DNA of 64,000 nt from Hyaloscypha bicolor E (Eukaryota > Ascomycota > Leotiomycetes > Helotiales > Hyaloscyphaceae). Below the pieces are notes generated by a model. The model saw only the letters and a program-made list of their open reading frames with translations, was not told where the DNA came from and searched no databases. The translations under genes and the position numbers were made by a program. Position 1 is the stretch's first letter, and each line of letters starts with the position of its first letter. The DNA is taken from contig NW_020194589.1 in NCBI RefSeq assembly GCF_002865645.1, positions 2,021,750-2,085,749 of the forward strand. Direction: 5' to 3'. This document shows positions 1-11,661 of the stretch, one piece after another.

Positions 1-1
1 A

Positions 2-796
2 CCTGATCGCGGTGGCTTGTTCCTTGATCTCAATCATCGGCTTGATGATCTGTGGTACCGCAGCAGCTGGCGACGCATCATTGAAGGCTATTCACTGCGC
101 GAGTTCACCTTCTCGCAAGACAGAGTTCCTGCTATCGCGGGTATGACTAGATACTTTGCGTCTACTTTGGAGGATGTGCCAATATTGGGACTATGGGTAA
201 GGTCTTTTGCAAGAGACTTAGCCTGGTTGCGCGGTGGTGGTCGTCAGCAAATGTCTAACACCTCAGGGCTTCCTTCTTGGACCTGGCTTGCGTGCCAGGG
301 TTGCGTTTTATATACGATCGGCTCCAAGTACGCAGATTATGAAGTGCAAGTGGTAGAGCATCTGAAGCTTCTAAACTGGGATGTGCAATGGCAGGGCACG
401 CCCTACGCGTCGCCGGTCGAATTGGCGCAAGTGAAGGTCGAAGGTCCCGTGCGAGAGATCGAAATAAGGCCATTTACCGAAGGTAGTTCTCACAAACCGC
501 CATATTTTCAGGTCTTCGGGGAGGACCTAAAACCTACCGTGAAGACGAAGTTTCCTTGGCGATGCGCTGGGCAGTTTGATACCGGTGATGCAAGTGAAGC
601 GACGATATACTTGTGCCTTCTCTTGTTTTCTGAGACAAAGAGCTCCGAGTCCAACTATACTTCTGAAATTTTTCTCATTCTAGAACCAGTTGAGATACAT
701 AGCACCGTTAAATATAAGCGCATAGGGATGGCAAGAATATGGGGTGGACCGCCAACTTTCAACGCTGCTAAGACAATATCGATGGTTCTAGTTTAA
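2..796 (+). CDS. HET-domain protein, C-terminal part (5' truncated by window edge)
   Basis: The frame is already open at the window edge and ends at TAA 794-796. The 264 or so visible residues contain blocks typical of the region after the HET domain in fungal heterokaryon-incompatibility proteins: W-R-R-I-I-E-G-Y-S-L-R-E-F-T, then D-R-V-P-A-I-A-G-M, then the P-S-W-T-W motif. HET proteins act in vegetative incompatibility and programmed cell death after fusion of unlike hyphae. The N-terminal HET domain lies outside the window. The TTG-like codon at 17 is not a start. No intron or frameshift is evident in the visible part. The family call rests on motif recognition; the partner or specificity cannot be said. 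Confidence 0.8.
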   Translation, partial: PDRGGLFLDLNHRLDDLWYRSSWRRIIEGYSLREFTFSQDRVPAIAGMTRYFASTLEDVPILGLWVRSFARDLAWLRGGGRQQMSNTSGLPSWTWLACQGCVLYTIGSKYADYEVQVVEHLKLLNWDVQWQGTPYASPVELAQVKVEGPVREIEIRPFTEGSSHKPPYFQVFGEDLKPTVKTKFPWRCAGQFDTGDASEATIYLCLLLFSETKSSESNYTSEIFLILEPVEIHSTVKYKRIGMARIWGGPPTFNAAKTISMVLV

Positions 797-2307
797 TAGA
801 AATTAAAACAACTTATGATACTTGGATCTTGTACTAGCCTATAGGGTCAGCTATTGACTTATTCTAAAGATGAAGGATCTGGGCTTAGAGGGCGAAGTCG
901 ATTTTATAAGCGACTGTAGAAAATCATTGCTCTGTTCTCCGGGTCGAATGGATTTCTCGAGGCAGGCTCGTGCAGGCCTCGCGACTAGCTACTGTATGTT
1001 AGAGTTAGTCTTCGTCGTATTCTCGGCGCAATGGAAGGGAAGCAGCCCACAGCTCGGAATAGAAGGGCTAGAGACTAAGGAAGGAAGTCATGTGTCTACG
1101 TTGCGATCAAGGCGAAAACAATAGGGGGTGTCTGTAGGATGTGGAAAACTGGGTCGAGGTGGTTCAGTTGAGCCTAGTTAACTGCACAGCCACAGTCTCA
1201 GCGCCACAAGCTTGGATCTGGACAGCGCGCTAAAATATAATACGCCGTAATAATCCTGCGGGATGCACGGAGTTGTTTCGGCATTTGATCTCCTTTGATT
1301 GGAGGTACCGACCAGCATCCCGACATTGTATAAAGATTAGCGCTACAGCAGCCACAAGGCTGATAACAATTCCTAGCAAAGTAGTGAGACCCTAAGGCTC
1401 GCGAATAAGATTTCACAAGTATTAGAAGTAATAAAAGCTCAATGGTAATGCTGCGGTAAAGGAACTCTATTGCACCATGAACGGAGACTACCTACAAATC
1501 AAGTGCAAGGACGACGATGCGAACGTAATTTTTTGGTGGAATAGATTCAGAGTGGTCAGCGGTGGCGATGGAACACGACTTATGCAAAAATATTAGAGTC
1601 ATTGACGTGTACACAAAGTTTGACATGTTTGAAGTCAAAGTATCTACCATTTTTTCCGGCACGTAGGGTTTTCCGGCACGCGGGGATGGACGTTATTAGC
1701 AAAGTAAATACCTTCGAGACCCTCCCGCTTTTGGAAATTCGACATCTAATAGTTGCAGGCACTTATTGCTATCGAATTGCAGAATGGTGCATCATGGAAT
1801 TTCGGCAAAGTACAATGGGGCAGTATTGCTGTCCAGGCCAAGACTACTTCGTCCTTGCATTCAAATAAGTAAATACCTCACTCCTTGTGTTTGGCAACAT
1901 TCTGGTCGGAAAGCAGATATACTCCCAGTGGTGGATTTACGTATCAGATCTCTAGTGGTTCAGCTTCAACCACAGGCTCTTCAACAACATGCTCGTCCAA
2001 TTGTGTATCATTCAGTGCGTGAACAGAAGATAGCATTGGCGGGGCGTTCAAACAAAAAATGGCTTCCACAAATAAGGAGACTGCTGGGTCTCTGGAGGCT
2101 TTATAGATATTTTACAGATTAGAATTGCATCTAGAATTGTCCATAGAGGTACATCGAGAATTTGCTGCTGCATCATTGCATCGAGCGAGGAAAGGAAACC
2201 TTCGAAGCAAGGGGAGCTCTTGTGCTGGAATAAGTTCGGTATTCCTTTGAGTACATTACAAGATTAAGCGAGTAGGGTAATGACATTCATCAGAATCACT
2301 CGGCGCA
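797..2307. other. Intergenic, no recognisable gene
   Basis: Only short overlapping frames on both strands (up to 118 codons), with no recognisable domain and no coherent exon-intron structure. A short local direct repeat (TTTTCCGGCACG) occurs around 1650-1680. I see no tRNA or repeat family here. Confidence 0.5.
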
Positions 2308-5185
2308 TTAGTATTCGTCCATCAGAACCTTCTTCAAGACTCCCATCTCTTTCTCCCATGCCTCAACTTTTTGCTGGCTTGCTGCTAACTTGCCTAAGAG
2401 GAAATTGATCCTTGGTCCAACCTCTCTGGGCTGCCTTGGCAGACTGCCGAGCATATTTAGCTCAGCTTCGTATTTATCGATACTCTTCGTTTCGATCTTG
2501 GACAATTCTGTAAGAATGGCGAGATCAAGTCTGCTTTTCAAGACTCTATCCTCGGTGAGTTGCCTAAAAGCCGCTTGATATACAGGCTTCCCAGCTTTGA
2601 TGGTTTGTGGACGGCCATTGTGAGTCTTGATGCCGATCAGCTCAACAGCAGACAGAGCCTCCAGGACAGCCTCTCCATTGGATGCAGAAGGTGTGAGGGA
2701 TGAAGCGAAGGTATTAGATAGCAGAACTTCGTTATAGCGGAGGATCTCATTGGTGGCGAGTGATTTGACCAAGTACCAGGCTTGCTCAGGAGACCATTTC
2801 CGATCCCCTTTGTCGACAGTAAGAAGATACATCTTCATTATCTCGGAAGCGCTCTGTTCAATGATCTCGGCGATTGCACGTTTTGGGGTTTGTCCGGTCT
2901 TCAATCTTCGCGCAAGAAACTCCAAGTCGGTTAGTCGACCGCCTGTTGCAAATCAGCATTTCTCTTCCTGTGTCAAATAAGAGGACAATGAGATATATAC
3001 CCGATCAGCATTAGGTGAAGGAGGTATAGGTTGACTTACCGAGGACTTCGATGCAGTCATCAAGCTCACTAATATCATATTGCCGTTGGCCAGCAGTCAA
3101 CTTAACGTCATTGCCGGGAGTATCATCCTGGTCGGAATCCAGGTGAGTGAGGACAAACTTCTTGGCAACCTCTGGTGTAATATCACCAAGCGCAATTTGC
3201 CTAAATACTCGATCTGGCAATGCTCTGCTTAGCGACTTCGAGTAGGAGATGTCGTTGGTAAGGAAAATAACGTGAGCAATGTTGCCCATCGTTAATCCAG
3301 CTGACCACTCTGCGATCTTGTCGTAAACAACACTACTTTCTTCGTTTTTGTGGAGAAAGTTGTCAATAACTACAACTGGCCTGCATTCAGGATGAGCCTC
3401 TAGCCAGTCATCATCGCCGAGAGCAGCGTCCTTGTCATCTTTCTTCCGACTGTGGAGGGCAACCTGCTTTAGAGCTGTTGCCGTATTCTGCCAGATTTTC
3501 CCTAGCTGTGCATCGAGAGTTTCGCTAAATCCCGACTTTACACCTATAGTTCCCTGCGCGGCCAAATCTATCAAACTGCTGATACTGTTCATCCAAGAGA
3601 AGACCGGCCGATATCCCACAGAGGCTGCAGCTGCTGATATTGTCGCGCTGTCGCCCCGCGCCTCTTGAATTGGTTTGCAATCAATAAGTAATGTGTTCTG
3701 CCGCCCCTTGAGTGCTTGATCCAGAATAAGCTCCCTCTTCCCAGAACCTCTTGGTCCTTGAACCACAATAAACGTGTCGGCCGTCTCCATCAGCCAGGTT
3801 TGCAGTTGATCAATGACCTGCTTTCTATCGTCCCAGATTGCGCCCAAACCAGCTTCTTCCGATCTATGGAGACGGAAAGTGAAGATATCAGTCGCCTGGC
3901 TCTTGAACCATTTATATATCCTGTTATCTCTGATGTGAAAAGCATGGTCAACATGGGCCTTGATGAAGAAGGTTCTGATAGGATCGAAAACCAATGTTGC
4001 AGCGGTTGCAAGCAAGGCAGCAACGGCGGGGATAACCACTCGAGGATGTGATGCTAACCAATCCCAGATCCAGTGTGACTTCATCTTCTGCTCAAAGGAA
4101 AGACGGAGCCTAGTGATATCCGAATTAGCCTTGCTTGTTTAGGATGTTCGAATGCAGATAGAGCCAAATGAGGATAGAAAAAGCAAATGAGACAATGCTT
4201 ACTCTGTGCCAGCTGCCCCACCACCTTCTGCCTCTAAAACTTTAATTCCATGCATACAATTCCTTGCCATTATTGCGTGACGCATCCTCGCAAAATCCAG
4301 ATAGGCGAACTTAGGCAAGACTTTCGAATCAGACGGTTGTGATGATATTTCAGCAAGTTTTCCATACTTTCGAAAGAGGCTATACAACGTCTCTTGGGAT
4401 AGCTCAGCTGCCGGTCCACCTGGACTTATAGGCACAAATTCGACTTTAATCCGACAGCTTGGAAATCGATAGAGATCCTCTAGCCATGGTTTTCCCACCA
4501 CAAGATTTGATCTTATTCGCCTAAAGGGGCTGAACCATGGCTTTATTGGATTTTCTTTCAAATATCTTGAGACAAGTCCTCCAGAAGCGTCAGCCAATTC
4601 CCCCAGATCCCCACGATCTCTTACCTTCTATCTCCTTAGCTGTGATACCGTCCGGATGCGAGAACTTGACAAAAGCGCCCCTAAAACCATAAGTCCAGGT
4701 CCACCCAGAAGCCAGAATTATTTTTACCCATCTTTAAGCCGTGGAAGGATCTCGGTAATTTTCATAGGTACAGAGTTAGGAATTGCACGTTTGACAAGAG
4801 TCAAGGGTTCGAAAGTACTGAGTGTCTGGTTGTTGAATCTTCGGAGGAGGTCCGGTAGGTCTCGCTCGGCTTGCCATGGCAGCCGCAGAAGCCAGGTGAG
4901 CTTTAAGGGGAAAATGTCTAGGAGGCATAAGCTTCTGAGAATCGTGAAGTTGGCGTACACCTCACTGTCAAAGAACAGGATGGCCTCATTTGAGGTTGCG
5001 CTGATATGTCCCGTTTGATTTTCTCCTGTTTCGGTACTCTCCATTCGAATTCCCCTTCTAGCATTGTTTCTCCGGCCGCTTCTCGTTACCTCCCCCGCAT
5101 TGTAGAAGTCTCGTCTCGAACATCTCGGTGTCCTCAGACTGGGAATGCTGGTTGGGTTGAAGTAGATGCGGCGTGAAGTCTGCAT
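2308..5185 (-). CDS. yme2: Yme2 (RNA12 / mitochondrial escape protein 2)
   Basis: Inner mitochondrial membrane protein affecting mtDNA escape and nucleoid structure. Six exons on the minus strand: 5185-4966, 4917-4728, 4680-4625, 4578-4203, 4109-3040, 2942-2308, giving 848 residues, the usual family length. All five introns are GT-AG (46-97 nt). The N-terminus is rich in Arg and Ser with no acidic residues, as a mitochondrial presequence should be. An RRM lies at about 190-280 (Y-A-Y/F-L-D-F-type RNP signature). One membrane segment follows at about 305-322, then D-P-I-R-T-F-F-I. The P-loop G-P-R-G-S-G-K is at about 399-405, and V-V-V-I-D-N-F-L is the probable Walker B. Splicing intron 1 restores F-F-D-N-I-F-P-L-K-L, which is well conserved in the family. 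Divergent from the Emi1-like gene, with 246 bp between the two starts. Confidence 0.95.
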
Positions 5186-5431
5186 TGTCGCTCACTGGTG
5201 ACGGGAGATGTTTACAACATGTTGTCAAGGTAGGCACGCGGAGGCTGTGCCAAAATTTCGCGTGGAGACTGTCCTTGTGAAGCAATTCAGGAAATTGGAG
5301 CTGCCATCTTTCTGATGAGGTCATGAGGCTGTCGCGCAAATGAGCTCGCGTAAAAACTCAGCCTCAGCCTTCCTGCTTCACAGTATGGCTAAAGGCTACT
5401 CGATCAGCTCAGTCCGACTTCATGATACAGG

Positions 5432-6133
5432 ATGGGCTGGCTTTGGTCTGATACGGTGCCTACACCTGCGCCGTCTCCAGCTCAAGATCAAAACCAGTCG
5501 AATCCACCTCAATCGGCACCAGAACCGCCAACTTCATCCCACGGCACAAACTCATCCTCGAAGCCGTTATCCCGCGACGAGATTGCGGAGCAAGAACTTC
5601 AATCACTCCTTAAAGAACTAGAGGCCGATGTCAAACCAATCAGCTCGAAATACAACCGCGTCCCAAGACAGCCTCCACCAGCTTCTTCGAGCCCCAACAC
5701 CCGCACCCATGATGGCAATGAACCCTTGGCGGAGCAATTGCTTCCAAGAACGATGAGCTGCCGTGTCGCCTTCGACGAGGCATTTTATTGCAATTCATTC
5801 GGTGGACGCTTCAATGACCTATATCGCTATGGGACACTGAGATCCTGTTCAGAGAATTGGAATAATTTCTGGTTTTGCATGCGCACAAGGGGATATTCGG
5901 AGAGGGAGAAAGAGGCTGCTATCAAGGAGCACTACAGGAGAAAAGAGACGATGAAGTATGCAAAGACTCTGGGCAAAGAGAGTAGTGAAGATGTATGGAA
6001 AAGCAGAGAGAAGAAGTTAGAGTGGGGGGATGCATTCAATGTTCCATTTCCAGACTTTGATGGGAGTGACGAGGAGTGGAATCGCCAGCAGGCAGAGTGG
6101 AGAAAGGGCAATGCTGATGGAAGGGCAGGATGA
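5432..6133 (+). CDS. emi1: Emi1-like DUF3128 twin-cysteine protein
   Basis: Uninterrupted 233-codon frame starting M-G-W-L-W, a common start in this family. Residues 1-100 are Pro/Ser-rich and low complexity. The conserved DUF3128 core at about 110-150 has M-S-C-R-x-A-F-D-x-A-F-Y-C-N-S-F-G-G followed by L-R-S-C-S-x-x-W-x-x-F-W-F-C-M, giving paired CX9C-type cysteines like those of small mitochondrial intermembrane-space proteins. Yeast EMI1 is needed for early meiotic gene induction and mitochondrial DNA maintenance; that this protein is mitochondrial is inferred from the cysteine pattern. The tail is charged and helical. It shares a short bidirectional promoter with yme2. Confidence 0.88.
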   Translation: MGWLWSDTVPTPAPSPAQDQNQSNPPQSAPEPPTSSHGTNSSSKPLSRDEIAEQELQSLLKELEADVKPISSKYNRVPRQPPPASSSPNTRTHDGNEPLAEQLLPRTMSCRVAFDEAFYCNSFGGRFNDLYRYGTLRSCSENWNNFWFCMRTRGYSEREKEAAIKEHYRRKETMKYAKTLGKESSEDVWKSREKKLEWGDAFNVPFPDFDGSDEEWNRQQAEWRKGNADGRAG

Positions 6134-6458
6134 GAGCACAATAATATGTATCAACACATTTGGCTTAGCCACCTAAGGATAGGTGGTCGCGAAGAATGAT
6201 ATTCGCGTCCTGGACGAGGTGAGGAATCTCCGTTCAAAAGTATCCTTCTCTATGTTCAGGTCAAATTATACCAGTAGCCTGCTTCGATACGCAGACCGTG
6301 TAAAACGCCGCCATCTCTTCCATCGGATCCTATACAGTATCCCAACTCCAAACCAAATCCGTGGTTCATGAATGCGCCGAAACCTGTTGCCCAATTGCCC
6401 CCAAGACTCTTGACACAAGAACGCCGGTTAAAATGCCCCTAACCCCTAAACTTTGACC
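6134..6458. other. Convergent 3' spacer between Emi1-like gene and spt20
   Basis: This 325-bp stretch holds the two 3' untranslated regions of converging genes. No further gene is seen. Confidence 0.5.
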
Positions 6459-9400
6459 CTACATACCAATTCCGTTCTGCATGCCGTTCATCTGTTGCAT
6501 GCCTCCTTGAGCCGCCATCATCTGCTGTCTCCTTGCTCTAAATCCTGCGGTGACCTGTTGCTGAGCGAGATGTTGGCACCTCCCCCTCAAATTTTTGTCA
6601 GCTTCTTCTGGAAGAATCCCATTAGGATATTGTTGCATTAGAATTGGTCTCTGTTGATTATCTAGATGATCTCGGGGTTAGCATTACTCCGACAGGAAGA
6701 ATTTTGAGCGCTGAAACAATGTTTCGCGAGTTTCGAGAGAGTAAACCCCTAGCTAGACATCTGAAAAGGGGAGGTTTGAGGCCAGAAAAAGTTACATACA
6801 AATCGTGTTGGCGGCTGCCAGGATCTGTTGCTGGATCATTTGATGTTGAGGCGTTTGGACTTGTGCTTGAGCTTGAGCTTGGGCTTGGGCCTGAGCCTGA
6901 GCTTGGGCATGTGCGTGGGCTTGTGCCTGTGCCTGTGCTTGTGCTAATCATCGAATTAGTATGGTAACGTCCTGATTGTTTTAGAAGAGGGGGCTCAGGA
7001 GCCTGGGGCCCAGGAGCTCAAGAGTCAGCTCCCAAGAAGCTCCGGGCTTGAGGTCTCAAACAGAAAATATCAGATCGGCATGGAAAGAAGCTTACCTTGA
7101 GCTCGTGCCTGTTGCATATGTTGCATTTGTTGTATTTGCTGCACCTGTTGCATGTTCATACCTTGCATGTTTGCCATGCTTTGATTGTTGCCGAAGTTCA
7201 TGTTCATATTCGGTGGGATGCCTCCAGACCGCTGAGCCATGGCCGCCATTGTGGCTGCATAATTTTGAGCTAATTGTGCTGGTATGCCCTGTTGCTGAGC
7301 TTGCTGCTGCTGAGCGCGCACTATAAATTTCAGAGTCAGTATAGAAAGAGATGTAGGGTCCAAGACTGTGTTTCACAAATTCTTCGCCCTCGAGACATAT
7401 CTAGAGAGCAGGAAACTCCGCAAAACACCTGAAAGAAGAGATTTGGGGTCAGAGAACACTACATACTCATCTGTGCCTGCATAATTTGTTGTGGGCTCAT
7501 TTGTTGCATTTGTTGACCTCCTCCCATCATCCCACCCATTCTCTGAGCGGCCTGTTGGTTTTGCATCATTTGCAACCTCTGTTGTTGAAGAGCCGGATTC
7601 ATTTGCATCATCTGCTGCATTTGCGGAGCTTGTGCCATGGGTCCCTGCATCGGGCTTCCTTGGCTCATCCTTGGAGTCTGGCTCATTTGACGACTAAGAG
7701 GCGTAGATTGCACGTTGGGAGTGGAATTTGGCATCCTGGGAGTCCCAGCATGACTTTGCTGGCTTCTCTGAGCACTCATGCCGGGAGGAGCTCCCATCTG
7801 AGGATGACCTTGCTGAACAACAGATCCAGGACGTGGAGGGCTTCCACCCATGCTTGATGTAGATTGTTGCATAGGCACATTGCCCATTGTATTCACGGTG
7901 GGAGAAGAATGGCTCTGCGGTGTCTCGTTGCGAACAATAGGAGAAGAAGCCTGTGCCTGCGAGACCTGTTGTTGATGGAAACGTTGAGATTGCGGGGGGA
8001 GTCCATTTGCCATAGTTCCATTCGCCTGAGGATGGGCATGTTGAGCTTGAACCTGAGCCTGCATCCCTTGTTGTAACTGCTGGGCTTGCATTTGAGAACG
8101 TCGGTGAGCTTCTTGTTGGGCTTGCTGTTGCTGTTGCTGATGTCTCGCAGCTTGTTGCTGCTGAGCAGCCATATTCCGCAGCTTCTCTTGATCCCGCTCC
8201 TTAGCCTCATCTCTGAGCTTGTTCCTCTCTCGCTCTTGTTGAAGTTTCCTCTCAGCTTCGTCCCGTCTTTGTTTCTCGATCTTCTTATTCTCCTCGTGTT
8301 GATTTTTGATATTTTCAAGAGCCTTGAACTTCTCGAACCGTGGCTCAAAGGAAGCCCCACCAGCTTGACCATCGCCGTCGGTGGGATTGGCACCCCCTTG
8401 GGCATTTACTGTATTCGATGATAGCCTCTCGTCTAGGATGAGCATGTAGCGCTCTTGCTCGGCAGCAAATGCCTCATCCGCAGCCATCTCAGCGACAGTC
8501 CTCTTCCGGCTCTTTGGCAACGGCGGCTTCTCTGAGTGCATCGGATGAGCTAAGGAGTCTAAAAGAGCCGCCATCTCCCTTGCATTGCCTACAGGATCAA
8601 GATTCAGCGGAGCCGTTGTGAGGTGAATGATCTGTCCCTCTGCCGCATGGATGTTGGCGCTATCCAGATCCACCTTGGTCCTTTTCACTCGTTTCGCAGG
8701 TGGAGCCATACTAATCTGCGGGGTAGAAGGTATCGCCGTGGTAGGAGTAGGTGGCACAGTTGCAGATAATGGGCCTCCGTCTTGTCGAGAATCCCTTCGC
8801 CCATCTATGCCGAAACGAGCCTCAGCTGCTTTAGTCGCCAGATCAACGTGGCTGCTGAGAGGAGTGGGGTGCAGAACGGTAGTATGTATTTTGGGTTTTC
8901 TTGGTCCAGCTCCCTTATTCCGTTGACCGTCGTTAGGTATCGAAGGCGCTGGCATATTTTCCTTGTCCGTTTGTTCAGCGCTTTTTGGCTTATCATCAAC
9001 TTCATCCGCAAGAAGCTTCCCTTTCCCAGAGATCGTGTTCTGCGCAGGATATGGAACATAGGATGAGGGGGTTAAGTAAGCATTGTAATTGTGGACAGAA
9101 AATGGAACGGTTTTCGTGGCGCTTGTGTTTGTTCGAGTCGATCCTTGTGCGGGAGCAGCGGATTTATGGTCGTATATTTGAACAATCATGCAACCCTCAT
9201 AGAAGGGAACATCCGTAAAATATTCGATGAGGTCATGGGGAATGGTTCCACTCCTAATATGTTCGAGCACCATCTTCATTGGAGATTTATACGAGAAACT
9301 GCCCTCTTGCTGGTCAAACCGAAAATGTGTTGGGTGAAGATGGATCATGAGAGACGGCGGTTGGCCGTGGTACTTTTTTAGGATATATTCGTTGGATTTC

Positions 9401-9790
9401 ACTGCCAAATTTAGTGCCGTACGTATGAGAATGGATTCTCAACGTACCATATGGTTGCGGGGTAAGTGTTTGAGCCACCACAGAGTCTCCAACGATGCTT
9501 CCAGACCGCAGCCCCAACCCTACGCTGCCATTCCTCTGACCTCTTCCAAGTAACTGAGGTGGGGCTTCGCGTCTGGTGCGATTCGGAGGCCGCACCGCTG
9601 AATTGTTTCCAACCCCATTGCTTGTAGCTGAGTTCGGGCCCATTTTGGAACCGGAGGGAAGTCTGCTCGCAGACATAGACGGTGATGGGGAGGAAGCCGA
9701 TGAGTTGATTCCATTTGTCTGGATACCAGGCGGTACTGGGCGCTTTATCTTCGAAGACACTGGCTGGGTCGTGGTCGCGGATGGAGCCAT
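6459..9790 (-). CDS. spt20: Spt20, SAGA histone acetyltransferase complex subunit
   Basis: Structural subunit of the SAGA coactivator. Five exons: 9790-9448, 9401-7467, 7320-7096, 6943-6800, 6661-6459, giving 949 residues, in frame throughout. Residues 1-110 are Ser/Pro-rich. The Spt20 domain begins near residue 115 with N-E-Y-I-L-K-K-Y-H-G-Q-P-P-S-L, then H-L-H-P-T-H-F-R-F-D-Q-Q and F-Y-E-G-C-M-I-V-Q-I-Y-D. From about 480 the protein is Gln/Met-rich with a charged helical stretch. Exon 4 encodes an almost perfect run of about 14 Ala-Gln/His dipeptides (6860-6943). The last three introns are long for this window (138-152 nt). The 3' exons were placed by splice signals and glutamine-rich reading and are a little less certain than exons 1-2. 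Confidence 0.92.
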
Positions 9791-11024
9791 CTTATTTCTG
9801 CTCGGCGTAAGCCAAATCCTGAGGCTTCGCCCTCCGCAACGCGCTCGCTCGCAACCCTCCGTCGTTATCAGTGTTTTGTTCTTGCTCTGTCCATCTAATG
9901 GAATTCAAGCTGCTTGGAGGGTGACGTTGAGGAATGCGCGGAGCGATAAGTCGACGCGCAGGTGAGTATTAAGGATTGGAAGTGATGCAGTGATGCGATA
10001 GGGTAGATGCGAAGTCTTTTGATGAAATCGAAGCCGGACGTTCTGCGCGATCAATGATGTGGGGGAGCAGAGCCGCATGTGGATGGAGATGTTCCTGTGA
10101 TTTCAATATCACGATTAGTAATCACTAAGCTCGGTGGTGGTCCTGGTGGTCGGAACATTATGTCCTTTTTACCTTTCCCCTCGCATTCCAGGACAATTGA
10201 TATCACGTGCAGAAGCGTCCGCTAACTCAAAACAGCCAAGGGGCTTAGGACCGTATTGCGCTTTTGGTGCTAGTCTCGAATTGACGGGCCCAGCTGTGTA
10301 CTCAGTACATGCGCATACAAGAGAATAAGAAATCCTCTCATCCTGGCACCATTCCTGTATCCTTGTTATTCTGGGCAGTCTTCCGCATGGCCTGCGGCGC
10401 AGAGTTTCGGCGACCTTTCTGGACTCTTGGAATCATGATTATCATTGACATGTCACCAGTAACGGGAATCTTGGAGTGCCTTGCAGAACGATGCACAGAG
10501 CCGAATATAGCTCGCATCTCACGGATGAGTTGCAGTTTGGTTTGGCTGCTGGTCCTGCTCATCAGAACTGACCACCCTCTGTCTAGCAAATATTCAAGCT
10601 TTCGAGCCTATTAGCATAGCAGAAGGGCTAGCCAATGAACTCGTTAGCTCAACAGATACGGGGAAGACGTCTACTCGTCTACTGGCATAGAAACTTAATC
10701 TATTCTCGACGACAGTGGAGGACGATTGAGGAGCAAAATCCAGTGACGAGACCTGACAAATCAGCGGACTCCCCTGACTTCGCTCTTTTGCAGACCCACT
10801 CCATTCCCCCACCCTTCTTGAACGCCTCAAAAACCTCGATGAACTTCCTGATCCAATGACAGTGTACAGTGTACCGAACTTGCTGAAGGAACTGATTAGC
10901 TCTGCAGTCTGCACTGCCAATCCAGAACTCTGACGTTCCCTTGTAGGAAAAATGAACTGCAAATCATCTCAAACTTCTCCTATTGCGCAATGCACAGTAA
11001 TTCCACCTGTCGGCCACTTATACT
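9791..11024. other. Intergenic, spt20 promoter side
   Basis: Upstream region of spt20 followed by sequence with only short overlapping frames (about 10309-10962) and no domain or splice pattern. No gene is supported. Confidence 0.45.
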
Positions 11025-11142
11025 AGGCCCTGTTTCGCAACTTTTGAATGCTTGCATTTGGTCAGCAATCGAACACTAGCACCAGCTAGCCTTCGATTAT
11101 TAGGAATTTTAGTGTTTCGTAAATTTTTCTATGCTAGCAACC

Positions 11143-11170
11143 AAATACTGGTATTCGATTACCAGTATTT
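11143..11170. repeat. Perfect 11-bp inverted repeat inside the TIR element
   Basis: AAATACTGGTA at 11143-11153, a 6-nt loop, then TACCAGTATTT at 11160-11170. It forms a small hairpin just upstream of the larger palindrome. Confidence 0.85.
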
Positions 11171-11186
11171 GCTCCCATACAAATCG

Positions 11187-11231
11187 CAGTTTTTTCAGAA
11201 CCACCTATGGTAGGTGGTTCTGAAAAAACTG
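11187..11231. repeat. Perfect 21-bp palindrome with 3-nt loop inside the TIR element
   Basis: Left arm 11187-11207 and right arm 11211-11231 are exact complements around a TGG loop; each arm contains TTTTTTCAGAACCACC or its complement. The absence of any mismatch contrasts with the degenerate long TIRs around it. Confidence 0.9.
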
Positions 11232-11661
11232 AGCGTTCGAAGCTCGGCCTTACGCAACCATATGTAATGTAAATGCCACTTCTTAAGGCACAATATTTTA
11301 ATTATTATATAAATATTGCGATTCTTGTATAATTTTTATTGTGAATTCTTCTTAATAGAAAAGCTATAGTAAAGCAATTAATTAATTAATTACTTTTGCC
11401 TTATGAGAGGAATAGTTATTAGGCTATAATACTTTATAATTATAGGGAGTAATCACTAAAGAAAAGTAAGCCTTGAGATTTAAGATCACTGGAGAATACT
11501 CTGAAACTTCCGTAATTGCAATGGTTATTGAGTTTTTGCATTTTGCGAAACTCTTCTAAATTATTAGTAGCTAGCTTCTAATATCGAGTATTGAACGCTA
11601 GTATTTCGTTGTTAGCGAACGCCAGCAATCAAAAGACGTGCGTCCGTGCGAAACAGGGCCT

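Larger units (their letters stand above)
11025..11661. mobile_element. Non-autonomous terminal-inverted-repeat element (MITE-like), 637 bp
   Basis: The ends are exact 15-bp inverted repeats, AGGCCCTGTTTCGCA at 11025-11039 and its complement at 11647-11661. The similarity continues inward imperfectly for about 80 bp (CTTTTGAATGCTTGC against CTTTTGATTGCTGGC, then a shared CACTAGC/TACTAGC block). The interior is AT-rich, has no coding capacity and carries two perfect internal palindromes. The GGCCCTGTTT end resembles PIF/Harbinger-type termini, which make a 3-bp TWA duplication; the flanks here (CTA and TTG) do not match, so the superfamily is undecided and the copy may be old. Confidence 0.75.

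Noticed and set aside
7486..8926. Several + strand frames antisense to Spt20
   Set aside because: They translate antisense Gln codons into Leu/Cys-rich peptides, typical shadows of CAG/CAA repeats.
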